Positions 36,151 through 44,842 of a DNA stretch of 64,000 bases are shown here, piece after piece. The notes under the pieces are model-generated. The model had not been told where the DNA came from, ran no database searches, and was given only the letters and a program-made list of their open reading frames with translations. Made by a program: the position numbers and the translations under genes. How positions within the stretch are numbered: position 1 is the first letter of the stretch; each line of letters opens with the position of its first letter. Origin of the DNA: REEB95 sp050729835 (GTDB lineage Bacteria; Pseudomonadota; Alphaproteobacteria; ATCC43930; CGMCC-115725); assembly GCA_050729835.1 (NCBI GenBank), contig JBOHLS010000005.1, positions 50,956 through 114,955 of the forward strand, read 5' to 3'.

Positions 36151-37254
36151 ATGACCAAAAACAAGCGGCCGCGTCCGGACCGCGTGACTTCGGCGTTACG
36201 CGATCCCGCCGCGATCCGCGCCTGGACCGAGTGCGACTGGGATCGTGCGATCCGCGAAGCGCGCCGTGCCGGCCTGCTCGCGCGCCTGGCGCTGCTGTTC
36301 GCCGAGCGCGGCCTTGAGGAGGCTGACGTGCCGCACTACGCCCGACCGCAGCTCGAGGCGGCCGGCGTGCTCGCGCGCAAGCACGGTGCGGACGTGGCGC
36401 GCGAGTTGCGTCACATCCGCACCGCGCTCTGTTCGGCGGTCGACCCGGTTATCCTGCTCAAGGGCGCGTCCTACGTCGCTGCCGGCCTGCCGGCCGCGAT
36501 CGGCCGACTTTTCGGCGACATCGACATCATGGTGCCGCGCGCCATGCTTGCCGACGCCGAGGCTGTGCTGACGGCGAATGGCTGGCGCGGCGTCAAATCG
36601 GACGATTACGACCAGCACTATTACCGCCGCTGGATGCACGAGATTCCGCCGCTGCAGCACCGCACGCGGCGCACCACCATCGACGTCCATCACACCATCG
36701 TGCCGCCGACCGGACGCCACGCGGTCGATGCGCGCCGGATGATCGACTGGGCGGTTCCGGCGTCCAACGCGCCGGGATTTCTGGTGCTGTCGCCACCCGA
36801 CATGATCCTGCACGCGGCGGTGCATCTGTTCGACGACGGCGAGTGGACGAACGGCTTGCGCGATCTCGACGACATCAGCCGGCTACTGCGGCATTTCGCG
36901 TCGCGCCGCGACTTCTGGCCGATGTTGGCGGCGCGCGCGGCGCATTTTCGGCTCGAACGGCCGCTCGCCTACGCGCTGCGTTACGCCGCGGTGCTGCTGG
37001 ATGCGCCGGTGCCGACAGCGCTCCTCGCCAGCGCCGAATTGCGGCTGCCGCCGACGCCGATCTTGCGCTGGATGGACTGGGTCTTCGTCCGCGCCTTGCG
37101 GCCGGCACATCGGGGTTGCACGCTGTGCGGCACCGGCTTGGCGCTGTTTTTCCTCTATGTTCGCGCCCACATCCTGCGCATGCCGCTCCGCCTCCTGCTG
37201 CCGCATCTCCTGCGCAAGGCCGTGGTCAAGCGTCTCAAGCCGGTCGAGGCGTGA
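36151..37254 (+). CDS. Nucleotidyltransferase-fold family protein (NTP_transf_5-like)
   Basis: A 367-residue protein with the nucleotidyltransferase signature ILLKGASYVAAGLP followed by RLFGDIDIMVPRAMLADAEAVL, where GD-DID holds the metal-binding aspartates, and TTIDVHHTIVPPTGRH and DMILHAAVHLFDDGEW further on. Such proteins recur in polysaccharide and exosortase loci, but their substrate is not established. GTG at 36148 is an equally possible start, one codon earlier. It diverges from the export operon and is followed 7 bp later by a YdcF-type gene. Confidence 0.8.
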   Translation: MTKNKRPRPDRVTSALRDPAAIRAWTECDWDRAIREARRAGLLARLALLFAERGLEEADVPHYARPQLEAAGVLARKHGADVARELRHIRTALCSAVDPVILLKGASYVAAGLPAAIGRLFGDIDIMVPRAMLADAEAVLTANGWRGVKSDDYDQHYYRRWMHEIPPLQHRTRRTTIDVHHTIVPPTGRHAVDARRMIDWAVPASNAPGFLVLSPPDMILHAAVHLFDDGEWTNGLRDLDDISRLLRHFASRRDFWPMLAARAAHFRLERPLAYALRYAAVLLDAPVPTALLASAELRLPPTPILRWMDWVFVRALRPAHRGCTLCGTGLALFFLYVRAHILRMPLRLLLPHLLRKAVVKRLKPVEA

Positions 37255-37261
37255 TCGGTTC

Positions 37262-38026
37262 GTGGAGCCGCCGATCGCAGCCTTCCTCTCCTATTCGTTC
37301 CTGATGCCGCCGACGGTGTTCATCGTCGCCGCCTTGGCCGGCGCCGTGCTCGCGGCTTTCGCGACCACGCGCCGCTGCGGCCTGGCGGTCGCTTTCGTCA
37401 GCCTCGCGGCGCTCTATGTCTTCGCCACGCCGCTGGTGGCGTCGGTGCTGCTGCGCGCGGTCGAGAACGAGGTAGCCGCGACCCCGCAGAACGCGCCCGC
37501 CGCCCAGGCCATCGTGGTTCTCTCGGGCGACATCCATCACGGCGACGGCGCCGCGATCCCCGATACCGTCGGCCGCCTGACCCTCGAACGGCTCGATCGC
37601 GCAGCCGAGCTCTATCGCCAGCATCCCTTGCCGATCCTGGTTTCGGGCGGTCCGGTCGGCGACAGCCGGGAGAGCCTAGCGGCGCTGATGGCGCACACCT
37701 TGAGCGACGATTTCGGCGTGCCCGTCGCCTGGCGCGAGGAGCGATCGCAGACGACGTTCGAGAACGCCGAATTTTCCGCGCAGCTCCTGCGCGCGCAGCA
37801 TATCCGTACCGTGTTACTGGTGACGCAGCCGTGGCACATGCCGCGGGCGCTGTGGGCCTTTGCGCGTATGAACATCGACGCCATACCGGCACCAACGCCG
37901 CGCACCTATATCAAGACGCCGATCGACGCCGCCATGCTACTGCCGCAGTCGACCGCGTTGGCGGACAGTTTCTACGCGCTGCACGAGATCCTGGGCCTGC
38001 TCTATTACCGCCTGCAGTTTGGTTAA
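37262..38026 (+). CDS. YdcF/SanA/ElyC-family (DUF218) membrane protein
   Basis: A 254-residue protein with two N-terminal membrane helices (FIVAALAGAVLAAF and VAFVSLAALYVFATPLVASVLL) and a DUF218 domain: AQAIVVLSGDIHHGDG, LERLDRAAELYRQHPLPILVSGG, SQTTFENAEFSAQLLR and VLLVTQPWHMPRALWAF. Relatives act in envelope carbohydrate metabolism (ElyC, SanA). I chose GTG 37262, just after the upstream stop; ATG 37304 would shorten the first helix. Likely co-transcribed with the preceding gene. Confidence 0.82.
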   Translation: MEPPIAAFLSYSFLMPPTVFIVAALAGAVLAAFATTRRCGLAVAFVSLAALYVFATPLVASVLLRAVENEVAATPQNAPAAQAIVVLSGDIHHGDGAAIPDTVGRLTLERLDRAAELYRQHPLPILVSGGPVGDSRESLAALMAHTLSDDFGVPVAWREERSQTTFENAEFSAQLLRAQHIRTVLLVTQPWHMPRALWAFARMNIDAIPAPTPRTYIKTPIDAAMLLPQSTALADSFYALHEILGLLYYRLQFG

Positions 38027-38124
38027 CCGCGGCATCCTCTTAAGAATTCTCTAAGCCCTCGCCGCCTAGACTTTGTGCAAGCGGCGCATCCGTTGCCGCG
38101 CGTAAATCATCTCACGGGTCATTC

Positions 38125-39078
38125 ATGGCGCGATACCTGGTTACCGGCGGCTGCGGCTTCATCGGGTCGCACCTTGCCGACGCCCTGCTCGCCGACGGAC
38201 ACGACGTCCGCATCCTCGACAATCTTTCGACCGGGCATCGCGACAACGCGCCGGACGGCGCCGAGCTCCTGATCGGCGACGTCGCCGATCGCGTCGCCGT
38301 GCGCCAGGCGATCGCCAGCACCGACGGCGTCTTCCATCTCGCCGCGATCGCCTCGGTCGAGCGCAGCATCGAAGACTGGGTCGGCACGCACATCTCGAAC
38401 CTCACCGGCTGCATCACCGTCTTCGACGCGGCGCGCCGCGCGCGCGAAGCCGGGCCGATTCCGGTGGTCTATGCCTCGTCCGCCGCCGTCTACGGCATCA
38501 ACGAGGCCGTGCCCCTGGCCGAGAGTGCCGAGGCGCAGCCGATGACCGCTTACGGCGCCGACAAGCTCGGCTGCGAGCTGCATGGCTACATCGCGACCAC
38601 GCTCTATGGCGTGCCGACGACGGGGTTGCGGTTCTTCAACGTCTACGGTCCGCGCCAGAATCCCGATTCACCCTATTCCGGCGTGATTTCGATCTTCTGC
38701 GACCGCCTGTCGGCCGGCAATCCGGTCACCGTCCACGGCGATGGGCGCCAGGTCCGCGACTTCATCCACGTCGCCGACGTCGTGCGCTTTCTGACGCGCG
38801 CGATGACGGTGCCGGCGGAAGGCGACGTGTTCAACGTCTGCACCGGCACCGGCACCACCATCGCCGAGCTGGCCAAGACGATCGCGGCGCTTTGCGGCGC
38901 GACGCCGGATCTGATCTTCCGCGCGCCGCGTCCCGGCGACGTGCGGCTTTCGATCGGTGATCCCGAGCGCGCGCAGAAAATATTCGGCATCCGCGCCGAG
39001 ATGCCGCTCAAGGACGGGCTGATGATGACGATCGCCAGCCAGAAAACCCGCCTCACGGCGCGTTTGCGCTACGCCTGA
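38125..39078 (+). CDS. NAD-dependent nucleotide-sugar epimerase/dehydratase (GalE-like)
   Basis: A 317-residue extended short-chain dehydrogenase. It shows the NAD-binding GGCGFIGSHLADALL, DNLSTG, GDVADR, the catalytic serine region YASSAAVYG and the Y-x3-K motif AYGADKLGCE, then FFNVYGPRQNPDSPYSGVISIF and RDFIHVADVVRF. These fit a UDP-glucose/UDP-N-acetylglucosamine 4-epimerase-like enzyme that supplies a donor sugar to the polymer. The exact sugar is not determined. It starts 98 bp after the YdcF-type gene. Confidence 0.9.
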   Translation: MARYLVTGGCGFIGSHLADALLADGHDVRILDNLSTGHRDNAPDGAELLIGDVADRVAVRQAIASTDGVFHLAAIASVERSIEDWVGTHISNLTGCITVFDAARRAREAGPIPVVYASSAAVYGINEAVPLAESAEAQPMTAYGADKLGCELHGYIATTLYGVPTTGLRFFNVYGPRQNPDSPYSGVISIFCDRLSAGNPVTVHGDGRQVRDFIHVADVVRFLTRAMTVPAEGDVFNVCTGTGTTIAELAKTIAALCGATPDLIFRAPRPGDVRLSIGDPERAQKIFGIRAEMPLKDGLMMTIASQKTRLTARLRYA

Positions 39079-39248
39079 GCCGTCCGGAAGTCGCGCCGGC
39101 ACGCCCGGCTCCATTGCAAATCAATTTCAGCCCGGCCGTCCTCCTCCCCGAAACCGCCAGCCAGCTATCGTTCGCCGTCGGCGTCGACTAAACTGGCCGA
39201 TGCCGGCAGCGCTCACCGGTCGACACGCCGCGCGGCACGGGAGGCCCT

Positions 39249-41177
39249 ATGAAGAAGCTGCTGATCGCCATCGTCGTCATCGTTGTGCTCGTCATCGTCG
39301 CGGCGGTGGCGGCGCCGTTCTTCGTTCCGGTCGACGCCTACAAGGCCAAGCTGATCGCCGCGGTCAAGCAATCGACCGGCCGCGACCTGCGGATCGACGG
39401 GCCGGTGAGCTTCCACCTGCTGCCGAACATCGCGCTGTCCGCCGACCAGGTGTCGTTCGGCAACGCGCCCGGCGGCGTCGCCAAGAACATGGCGCAACTC
39501 AAGTCGCTCGAGGTTCGGCTCCAGCTGCTGCCGCTGCTCAGCGGCACGGTCGCGGTCGACAGTTTCGTCCTCGTCGATCCCGTGATCGCGCTCGAGATCG
39601 AGAAGGACGGGCAGCCGAATTGGTCATTCGGCAACGCCGCCGCCGCGCCGACGCCCGTGCCGGCCGCGCACGAGCCGGCGAGCGCCGGCACCGGCGCGAT
39701 GACGACGCTGGCCCGGCTGCGCCTCGCCCATCTCAAGATCGAGAACGGCACGGTGAGTTACGTCGACATGCGCACCAGGAAACGCTGGGCGGCGAGCGCG
39801 ATCAACATGAATTTCGCGATGGCGGGCCTCGACAGCCCGATGTCGGCATCGGGCTCGGTGACGTGGAACAACCAGACCGTTAACCTCGATCTGGCGGTCG
39901 ACCGGCCCGGCGCGTTCGAGGGCGGGCGGGCGACGCCGATCAAGCTGAAGATCGCGTCGGCGCCGATCAATTTCAGCTTCGCGGGAACCGGCGTCGGGGC
40001 GCCGGCGCTCAAGCTCGACGGCGACGCCGACCTCAACATCCCCTCGGTGCGCAATCTGGCTGCCTGGGCCGGCCAGCCGATGCCCGCGGGCCACGGATTC
40101 GGCCTGCTCGCGATCAAGGGCAAGGTCGCGATCGCCGGGCCCAAATATACCTTCAGCAACGCCGTCATCGCCTTCGATGCGATCAAGGGCAACGGCGGGA
40201 TCGAGTTCGACAACGGCGGCGCCAAGCCCTACGTCAAGGGCAGCCTGCAGCTCGACGAGCTCAACCTCAATCCCTATCTCGGCGCCCCGTCCGGCTCGAG
40301 CGCGGCGCCGGCGTCGGCATCGGCGGGCGCATCGGGCGGCAACGCTGCCGTCGGGGCCGAACAAGGCTGGAGCACCGCGCCGATCGACACCAGTCCGCTT
40401 AAGGTCGCCGACGCCGATTTCTTTCTCGGCGCGAACAGCATCGAGTATCACAACATTAAGGTGGGCAAGAGCGCGCTCGTCCTCCATCTCAAGGACGCGC
40501 GGCTCACCGCCGACCTGACCCAGATCGCGCTCTACAAAGGCACGGGCCAGGGCAAGGTGACGATCGACGGCAGCGGCACGGTGCCCGCGATCCAGGAAAG
40601 CTTCGCGCTCAAAGGCGTCGACATGCAGCCGCTGATGCATGATGCCGCCAACGTCAACCTGCTGTCGGGCAGCGGCAATCTCGACATGACGGTCGACGGC
40701 CGCGGCCGCAGCCAACGCGACATCGTCTCGTCGCTCGCGGGCAAGGGCTCGCTCAATCTCGACAAGGGCAAGATCGAGGGCGTCAACATCATCGGCATGA
40801 TGAAGAACGCGGCCAAGGCGCTGAGCATGGGGCTCGTCGGCGGCGGCAACGACACGGACTTCAGCACCTTGTCGGGCACCTTCACCATCACCAACGGCAT
40901 CCTGAAGAACAACGACCTGAAGCTGGTCTCGTCCGAATTGCCGATGACCGGCGCCGGCACGGTCGATTTGCCGCGGCGCGAGGTCAACTATCGCCTGACG
41001 CCGAAGGTCGCCGGCGCGCTGGCGGTGCCGGTGGCGATCACCGGGCCGTGGGATCACCTGTCGTACCGGCCGGATGTCGGCGCGATGCTGCAGCAGCCGG
41101 GCCAACTGCTCAATCAGTCCGGCAAGTCGCTGCAGCAGATCGTGCCGAAGCAGTTCCAGAACCTGTTCGGCAAATAG
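39249..41177 (+). CDS. AsmA-family envelope protein
   Basis: A 642-residue protein with an N-terminal membrane anchor (LLIAIVVIVVLVIVAAVAAPFFVP) followed by VDAYKAKLIAAVKQSTGRDLRIDGPVSFHLLP, the standard AsmA opening. The C-terminal AsmA_2 region shows DMTVDGRGRSQRDIVSSLAGKGSLNLDKGKIEGVNI and FTITNGILKNNDLKLVS. A low-complexity Ser/Ala/Gly linker lies near residues 348-370. AsmA-like proteins are proposed to move phospholipids or help envelope assembly. The ATG follows GGGAGG. It is the last plus-strand gene before a convergent deacetylase. Confidence 0.92.
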   Translation: MKKLLIAIVVIVVLVIVAAVAAPFFVPVDAYKAKLIAAVKQSTGRDLRIDGPVSFHLLPNIALSADQVSFGNAPGGVAKNMAQLKSLEVRLQLLPLLSGTVAVDSFVLVDPVIALEIEKDGQPNWSFGNAAAAPTPVPAAHEPASAGTGAMTTLARLRLAHLKIENGTVSYVDMRTRKRWAASAINMNFAMAGLDSPMSASGSVTWNNQTVNLDLAVDRPGAFEGGRATPIKLKIASAPINFSFAGTGVGAPALKLDGDADLNIPSVRNLAAWAGQPMPAGHGFGLLAIKGKVAIAGPKYTFSNAVIAFDAIKGNGGIEFDNGGAKPYVKGSLQLDELNLNPYLGAPSGSSAAPASASAGASGGNAAVGAEQGWSTAPIDTSPLKVADADFFLGANSIEYHNIKVGKSALVLHLKDARLTADLTQIALYKGTGQGKVTIDGSGTVPAIQESFALKGVDMQPLMHDAANVNLLSGSGNLDMTVDGRGRSQRDIVSSLAGKGSLNLDKGKIEGVNIIGMMKNAAKALSMGLVGGGNDTDFSTLSGTFTITNGILKNNDLKLVSSELPMTGAGTVDLPRREVNYRLTPKVAGALAVPVAITGPWDHLSYRPDVGAMLQQPGQLLNQSGKSLQQIVPKQFQNLFGK

Positions 41178-41337
41178 GCGGCGGGCGCGACCAACCGCCT
41201 TCATGTTCGTGAGCTTTCGCCGCGCGTGAACTTGAATCGCCGCGGCTGGCTGCGCTCTGGGCGCGCTTCGGCCTGCGACCTCGGCGGCCGAAAATTGGGT
41301 TTGTTTCGCCGGTTTCATCGCCAGCGCAGTGCCGTAA

Positions 41338-41377
41338 CCAGGTGAACGTATAATACGTTATCTTAGCGTACACCTGG
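41338..41377. repeat. 40-bp nested palindrome between convergent genes
   Basis: Inner perfect repeat AACGTAT-A-ATACGTT (41345-41359) lies within outer arms CCAGGTG (41338-41344) and CACCTGG (41371-41377), 7 bp each and perfect. It is the only AT-rich patch in the 228-bp gap between the AsmA gene and a convergent deacetylase-like gene. With no T-run on either side it is not a classical terminator; it could be a protein-binding site, a bidirectional stop, or a remnant end of a small element. The rest of 41178-41405 shows nothing I can name. Confidence 0.65.
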
Positions 41378-41405
41378 GACCGGGTCAAGCGCGGCGGCGC
41401 CGGCG

Positions 41406-42275
41406 CTACCGCCGCGTGCCGCGATACCAGTCGAGAATGTGGGCGCCGTGCCAGAACGCGACGCCGGCATGGCGCGCCGCGTAATCGAGGAACGCCTCGA
41501 GATACTTGATCCGATGCGGCACGCCACTGATGTAGGGATGGATCGCGAAGCATAGAATCTTGGCGCGCGAGGCCCCCTCGGCATAGAGCCGGTCGAACTG
41601 ATCGATCGCGCGCTTCAAGAACACGTCCGCATGGTGGTGCTGCACGATCATCATCGGAATGTCGTTGAGCTCGACCGTATAGGGGAGCGTCACCAGCTTC
41701 CCGTGCGCCGTGGCGATCTCGCTCGGTTCGTCATCCCACACCCAGTCGCCGATGTATTGCACGCCCGCCTCGGCGAGCAGATCGGGCGTCTCGTAGGTCT
41801 GCGTCAGGCCGGGGCCGAGCCAGCCGACCGGGCGTTGGCCGGTGAACTTGGCGATGGTGTCGAGCGATTTGTGGATGGTCGCGCGCTGATCCGGCAGCTT
41901 GTGGATCGGCCCTTGCACGTAGCCGTGGCCCATGAATTCCCAGCCGCGCTCGCGCGCAGCATGCGACACGCGCGGATAGCTCTCGACTACATTGGCGTTG
42001 ATCGCCAGCGTGACCTCAGCCTGGTGACGGTCGAACGCCTCGAAGAAGCGCCAGACGCCGACGCGCATGCCGTATTCGTGCCAGCTCCAGTTGGGCACGT
42101 CGGGAATGAGCGGAACGCCGGTCGGAGCGGGAATCACCTGCCGGGCCATCGGATTCTCGATTTCCCAGACCTCGAGGTTGACCACCGGCCAGACGACGAG
42201 CCGCAGGCCCGCCGGCAGCTTCAAGGGCGGGCGGTCGACGATGGCGGAGAACGGCGCCCGCTCGCGCGGCTTCAT
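41406..42275 (-). CDS. Polysaccharide deacetylase/allantoinase (PuuE)-like protein
   Basis: A 289-residue NodB-fold protein closer to the PuuE/allantoinase-like branch than to NodB: VVWPVVNLEVWEIENPM, WSWHEYGMRVGVWRFFEAFD, EVTLAINANVVESYP, GWEFMGHGYVQGPIHKL, WLGPGLTQTYETPDLLAEAG and LCFAIHPYISGVPHRIKYLE. It probably hydrolyses a C-N amide bond in a small cyclic or acylated compound, or in a polysaccharide. The ATG at 42275 is chosen because the upstream extension is not conserved and overlaps another gene remnant. It stands alone on its strand. Confidence 0.85.
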   Translation of the reverse strand: MKPRERAPFSAIVDRPPLKLPAGLRLVVWPVVNLEVWEIENPMARQVIPAPTGVPLIPDVPNWSWHEYGMRVGVWRFFEAFDRHQAEVTLAINANVVESYPRVSHAARERGWEFMGHGYVQGPIHKLPDQRATIHKSLDTIAKFTGQRPVGWLGPGLTQTYETPDLLAEAGVQYIGDWVWDDEPSEIATAHGKLVTLPYTVELNDIPMMIVQHHHADVFLKRAIDQFDRLYAEGASRAKILCFAIHPYISGVPHRIKYLEAFLDYAARHAGVAFWHGAHILDWYRGTRR

Positions 42276-42399
42276 GGCGAAAACTCCGGCTTGGGATTGC
42301 AACCGGGCGCAGCATAATCCAGCCGTTCGCGTTGAACAGCCCCGATTCGCCCGGCGCCGTGGACCCGCGACCGGAACGCCGGCGGAGACGACGCTCGGG

Positions 42400-42834
42400 G
42401 TGGCGCAGGCAGCACCCTGGCACGCCCGACTGACCGGCGGGGGGCTGAAGGTCGGGCTCATGCTCGCTGGCCGCAAGACCTGGAAGGCACATTACGACCG
42501 CGCCGTGCCGTCGGACGCGTTGACGGCGCTGGCCGGCGTTCCCGGCATCGCGCTCCACTCGCTGCAGAAGGATCCACCTTTGACGCCGAGCGGTGGCGCG
42601 ATCACCGACCTCGCGCCCGAGCTCGTCGATTTCGCCGATACGGCCGCGGCGATTACGGCACTCGACCTGGTGATTTCGGTCGACACCGCCGTGGTGCATC
42701 TGGCCGGCGCGCTCGGCAAACCGGTCTGGATCATGCTGCCGCGATTCGCGGATTGGCGCTGGCTCGTCGAGCGCGCGGACGGTCCGTGGTATCCAACGGC
42801 GCGGCTCTTCCGCCAGACGACGCCCGACGATTGA
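42400..42834 (+). pseudogene. C-terminal remnant of a TPR/GT9-like glycosyltransferase
   Basis: About 145 codons resemble the end of GT9-like domains from long TPR glycosyltransferase proteins: APWHARLTGGGLKVGLMLAG, the LQKDPP segment, DFADTAAAITALDLVISVDTAVVHLAGALGKPVWIMLP and WYPTARLFRQTTPDD, then a stop. The TPR half and a proper start codon are missing; the frame runs upstream into the antisense of the deacetylase. This looks like the leftover of a larger gene. A short product from ATG 42459 cannot be excluded. Confidence 0.65.
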
Positions 42835-42978
42835 GCGCCGGTGATCGCTGCCGTCGTCACGGCGCTGAGGACGGTGGCGAGCCGTTAGCTTAACGAGTTG
42901 ATTCTTCGCCCTTGTGGCCCAAACGCCGCGACGGTAGTTGACCTCGAGCGGGTTTCTAATTGGCGGTGCGTCTGTACC

Positions 42979-44292
42979 CTACGAGGACATGCCGTCCCAC
43001 CCGGGAGCGCGGAGCAGAAACGGCGGCGTGTCCGTTGGGATTCCAAGCCCGAGGTCGTCGCTCAGGTGCCGCAATCGGTCGCCAATGGCTGTCAGAATAC
43101 GGGCATAGGGCGGATGCTGCGTGAACGGCGCTGTCGCCATGAGCGCGCGCGCTTCGGGCAGGATCATGCGGCCGAGATTGCGCGCGCTCCGTTCGATAAG
43201 CGAAAAGCGTACGCCTAGATCGTCAGCCAGCTGCTCCCAGGCCGACTTCGACATTTTGGCAGGATCAAGGATGCCGCCATGGCGCATTGCGAAGTGATCG
43301 GCAACGGCCGGATAAAGCCTCGTGCAGACGACATCGTAGAGCGGGGCGAGGCTAGGAAGCTCGGCATGCCCGTCATAGAGCAGGGACAGATTCTTCGCGT
43401 GCGCGTCGGCATTGCCGACGAGATAGTTGAAGAGAATGCGGCGGACGAAGGTCTGGATTTCCACCGCGGGTCGGCGGGTCTTGCGAATGAGTGCCGCGCA
43501 TTCGGCGAAGCCAGGACCGATCTTGTCGCCCGTGTCCTCGTCAACCTCGTATTTCGCCGCGGGCGGATAGCCGAGGGCTTGGCAGAAATCCTCCTGGTGC
43601 CGCTCGGCGATGACGTCGCCGTCGATGGTGCGGTCGTATCGCCTCACCAGAAGCACCGGAAGGCCGTCGATCATTCTGAGCTCCGTCTCCGAAGTCGGGA
43701 TACCGTCGCGGGCGGCGAGCTGCAGACAGAAGGCTTCGTTTTTCGGGAGATCCGGGTATTTGTCGCTCCCGATCTTCAGGATGTGCGTCGACGGCGAACC
43801 GTCCAGCGGCTTAAAGATGCCTTCCGCGGCGACCTTCACAGCCGTTTTCGCCTGGACGCCCGCAATCGAGAGACGGACGCGGCCATCGCGGGCGAAATTC
43901 GGTGCTTGGTCGATGGCCCGGATTTCGTTGGCGAGACGTTCCCCTTCGAGCAGCTCGTAATTCTGCTTGATTTGCGGCGTATCGCCTGGAGCGAGGAGGC
44001 GCACGACACCGGCGCACTCGGCGCCGAACACCCGCAGCAGCTTGAAGGTCTCGTAGACCTGCAGCCGTTTTGTATCGGCAGCCCTCTGCAGCGCCGCGCC
44101 TTCGAGCAGCAGGCCAGCGAAAAACGGGCGGCACGCTGTATCGTCATACGGCTCAGTGCGCGGCGGGAGAGATAGCGATAGAGCGAGCGACGGATCCGCC
44201 GCCGCATAGCGGAACGTCATCCGTCCATCGACATCGCTCTCGAGCGTCCCGACCAGCTCGGTGCTGAGATAAACGTCGAGCGTGTCGGCCAT
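42979..44292 (-). CDS. hipA: HipA-family serine/threonine kinase toxin (module 1)
   Basis: A 437-residue HipA-type kinase whose known relatives phosphorylate aminoacyl-tRNA synthetases and induce dormancy. Present are the N-terminal HipA_N domain (VYLSTELVGTLESD), the autophosphorylated serine region RLSIAGVQAKT (S142), THILKIGSDKYPDLPKNEAF, RRYDR, RHQEDFCQALG, the catalytic NADAHAKN (D296) and the metal-binding LAPLYDV. Length equals that of Escherichia coli HipA. The ATG shares one base with the hipB stop (TGATG), so the toxin is translated after its antitoxin. All key residues are intact, so it should be active. Confidence 0.94.
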   Translation of the reverse strand: MADTLDVYLSTELVGTLESDVDGRMTFRYAAADPSLALSLSLPPRTEPYDDTACRPFFAGLLLEGAALQRAADTKRLQVYETFKLLRVFGAECAGVVRLLAPGDTPQIKQNYELLEGERLANEIRAIDQAPNFARDGRVRLSIAGVQAKTAVKVAAEGIFKPLDGSPSTHILKIGSDKYPDLPKNEAFCLQLAARDGIPTSETELRMIDGLPVLLVRRYDRTIDGDVIAERHQEDFCQALGYPPAAKYEVDEDTGDKIGPGFAECAALIRKTRRPAVEIQTFVRRILFNYLVGNADAHAKNLSLLYDGHAELPSLAPLYDVVCTRLYPAVADHFAMRHGGILDPAKMSKSAWEQLADDLGVRFSLIERSARNLGRMILPEARALMATAPFTQHPPYARILTAIGDRLRHLSDDLGLGIPTDTPPFLLRAPGWDGMSS

Positions 44293-44513
44293 CAGCGCGT
44301 CCGGCCGTAGAGATCGATGCCCAGCATCTGGAGCACTTTGATGACCTTGCCGATCTCGGCTGTCGGCTTGCCCTGCTCGACCTCGTTGATGAACTTGTGG
44401 CTGACCGCGGTGAGGTCGGCGAGGGCGACCTGGGTCAGGCCCATGTCGCGCCGCCTATGGCGGATGAGCTCCCCGATGTCGGACGGGCTGTCGAGTTTTG
44501 TGTCCGGCTCCAT
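44292..44513 (-). CDS. hipB: HipB-type antitoxin, Xre-family regulator (module 1)
   Basis: A 73-residue helix-turn-helix protein: IGELIRHRRRDMGLTQVALADLTAVSHKFINEVEQGKPTAEIGKVIKVLQMLGI. The HTH and EQGKPTAEIGKV stretches match HipB antitoxins, which dimerise, bind operators and hold HipA inactive. It precedes and overlaps hipA. Upstream lie three near-identical palindromes spaced 49-50 bp apart, the nearest only 11 bp from the start codon, which implies tight autorepression. Confidence 0.93.
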   Translation of the reverse strand: MEPDTKLDSPSDIGELIRHRRRDMGLTQVALADLTAVSHKFINEVEQGKPTAEIGKVIKVLQMLGIDLYGRTR

Positions 44514-44523
44514 GGTCCTATAA

Positions 44524-44636
44524 TAACCGTTCGGTTAGGAATATGGGCTCAGATCGGGGAAATCAAGAAAAAATAACCGGTCGGTTATAGCGCTGCCAAA
44601 CTAGCCCGCTTAGAGACAAAACTAACCTGTCGGTTA
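44524..44636. promoter_or_regulatory. Three evenly spaced hipB operators
   Basis: Three 14-bp palindromes share the half-sites TAACC and GGTTA: TAACCGTTCGGTTA (44524-44537), TAACCGGTCGGTTA (44574-44587) and TAACCTGTCGGTTA (44623-44636). Start-to-start spacing is 50 and 49 bp, close to whole helical turns, so all three face the same side of the DNA. They lie immediately upstream of module-1 hipB. The known E. coli HipB site has a similar design of inverted TATCC half-sites. Binding is inferred. Confidence 0.85.
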
Positions 44637-44761
44637 TTATGCCGCGCGCCGCCAGCAGGTTTTCGTCTGGCCCGGGCTGCCACCACCGCGAGCCGAGCTG
44701 GCCTGACCCAGATTTCACGCTTCCCGGAGACATCTCCTTGTATTAGAACGATAATTTAATT

Positions 44762-44825
44762 TGTCAACGATCACAGACTTTCTAGATTATCAATGCTCGC
44801 TGACATATATATCATGTCAACGATC
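44762..44825. promoter_or_regulatory. Candidate operator/promoter of hipBA module 2
   Basis: An AT-rich stretch contains the direct repeat TGTCAACGATC (44762-44772 and 44815-44825, 53 bp apart) and the inverted pair TGACAT-N7-ATGTCA (44801-44819), ending 24 bp before the antitoxin start. It is unrelated to the TAACC/GGTTA sites of module 1, so the two modules probably do not cross-regulate. Confidence 0.65.
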
Positions 44826-44842
44826 GACGACATGGACGGCTT

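Noticed and set aside
8013..41177. A PEP-CTERM substrate hidden among the small or hypothetical proteins of the locus.
   Set aside because: The ends of the encoded proteins were checked for PEP plus helix plus basic tail; none fits. The 71-residue protein has its helix at the N-terminus.
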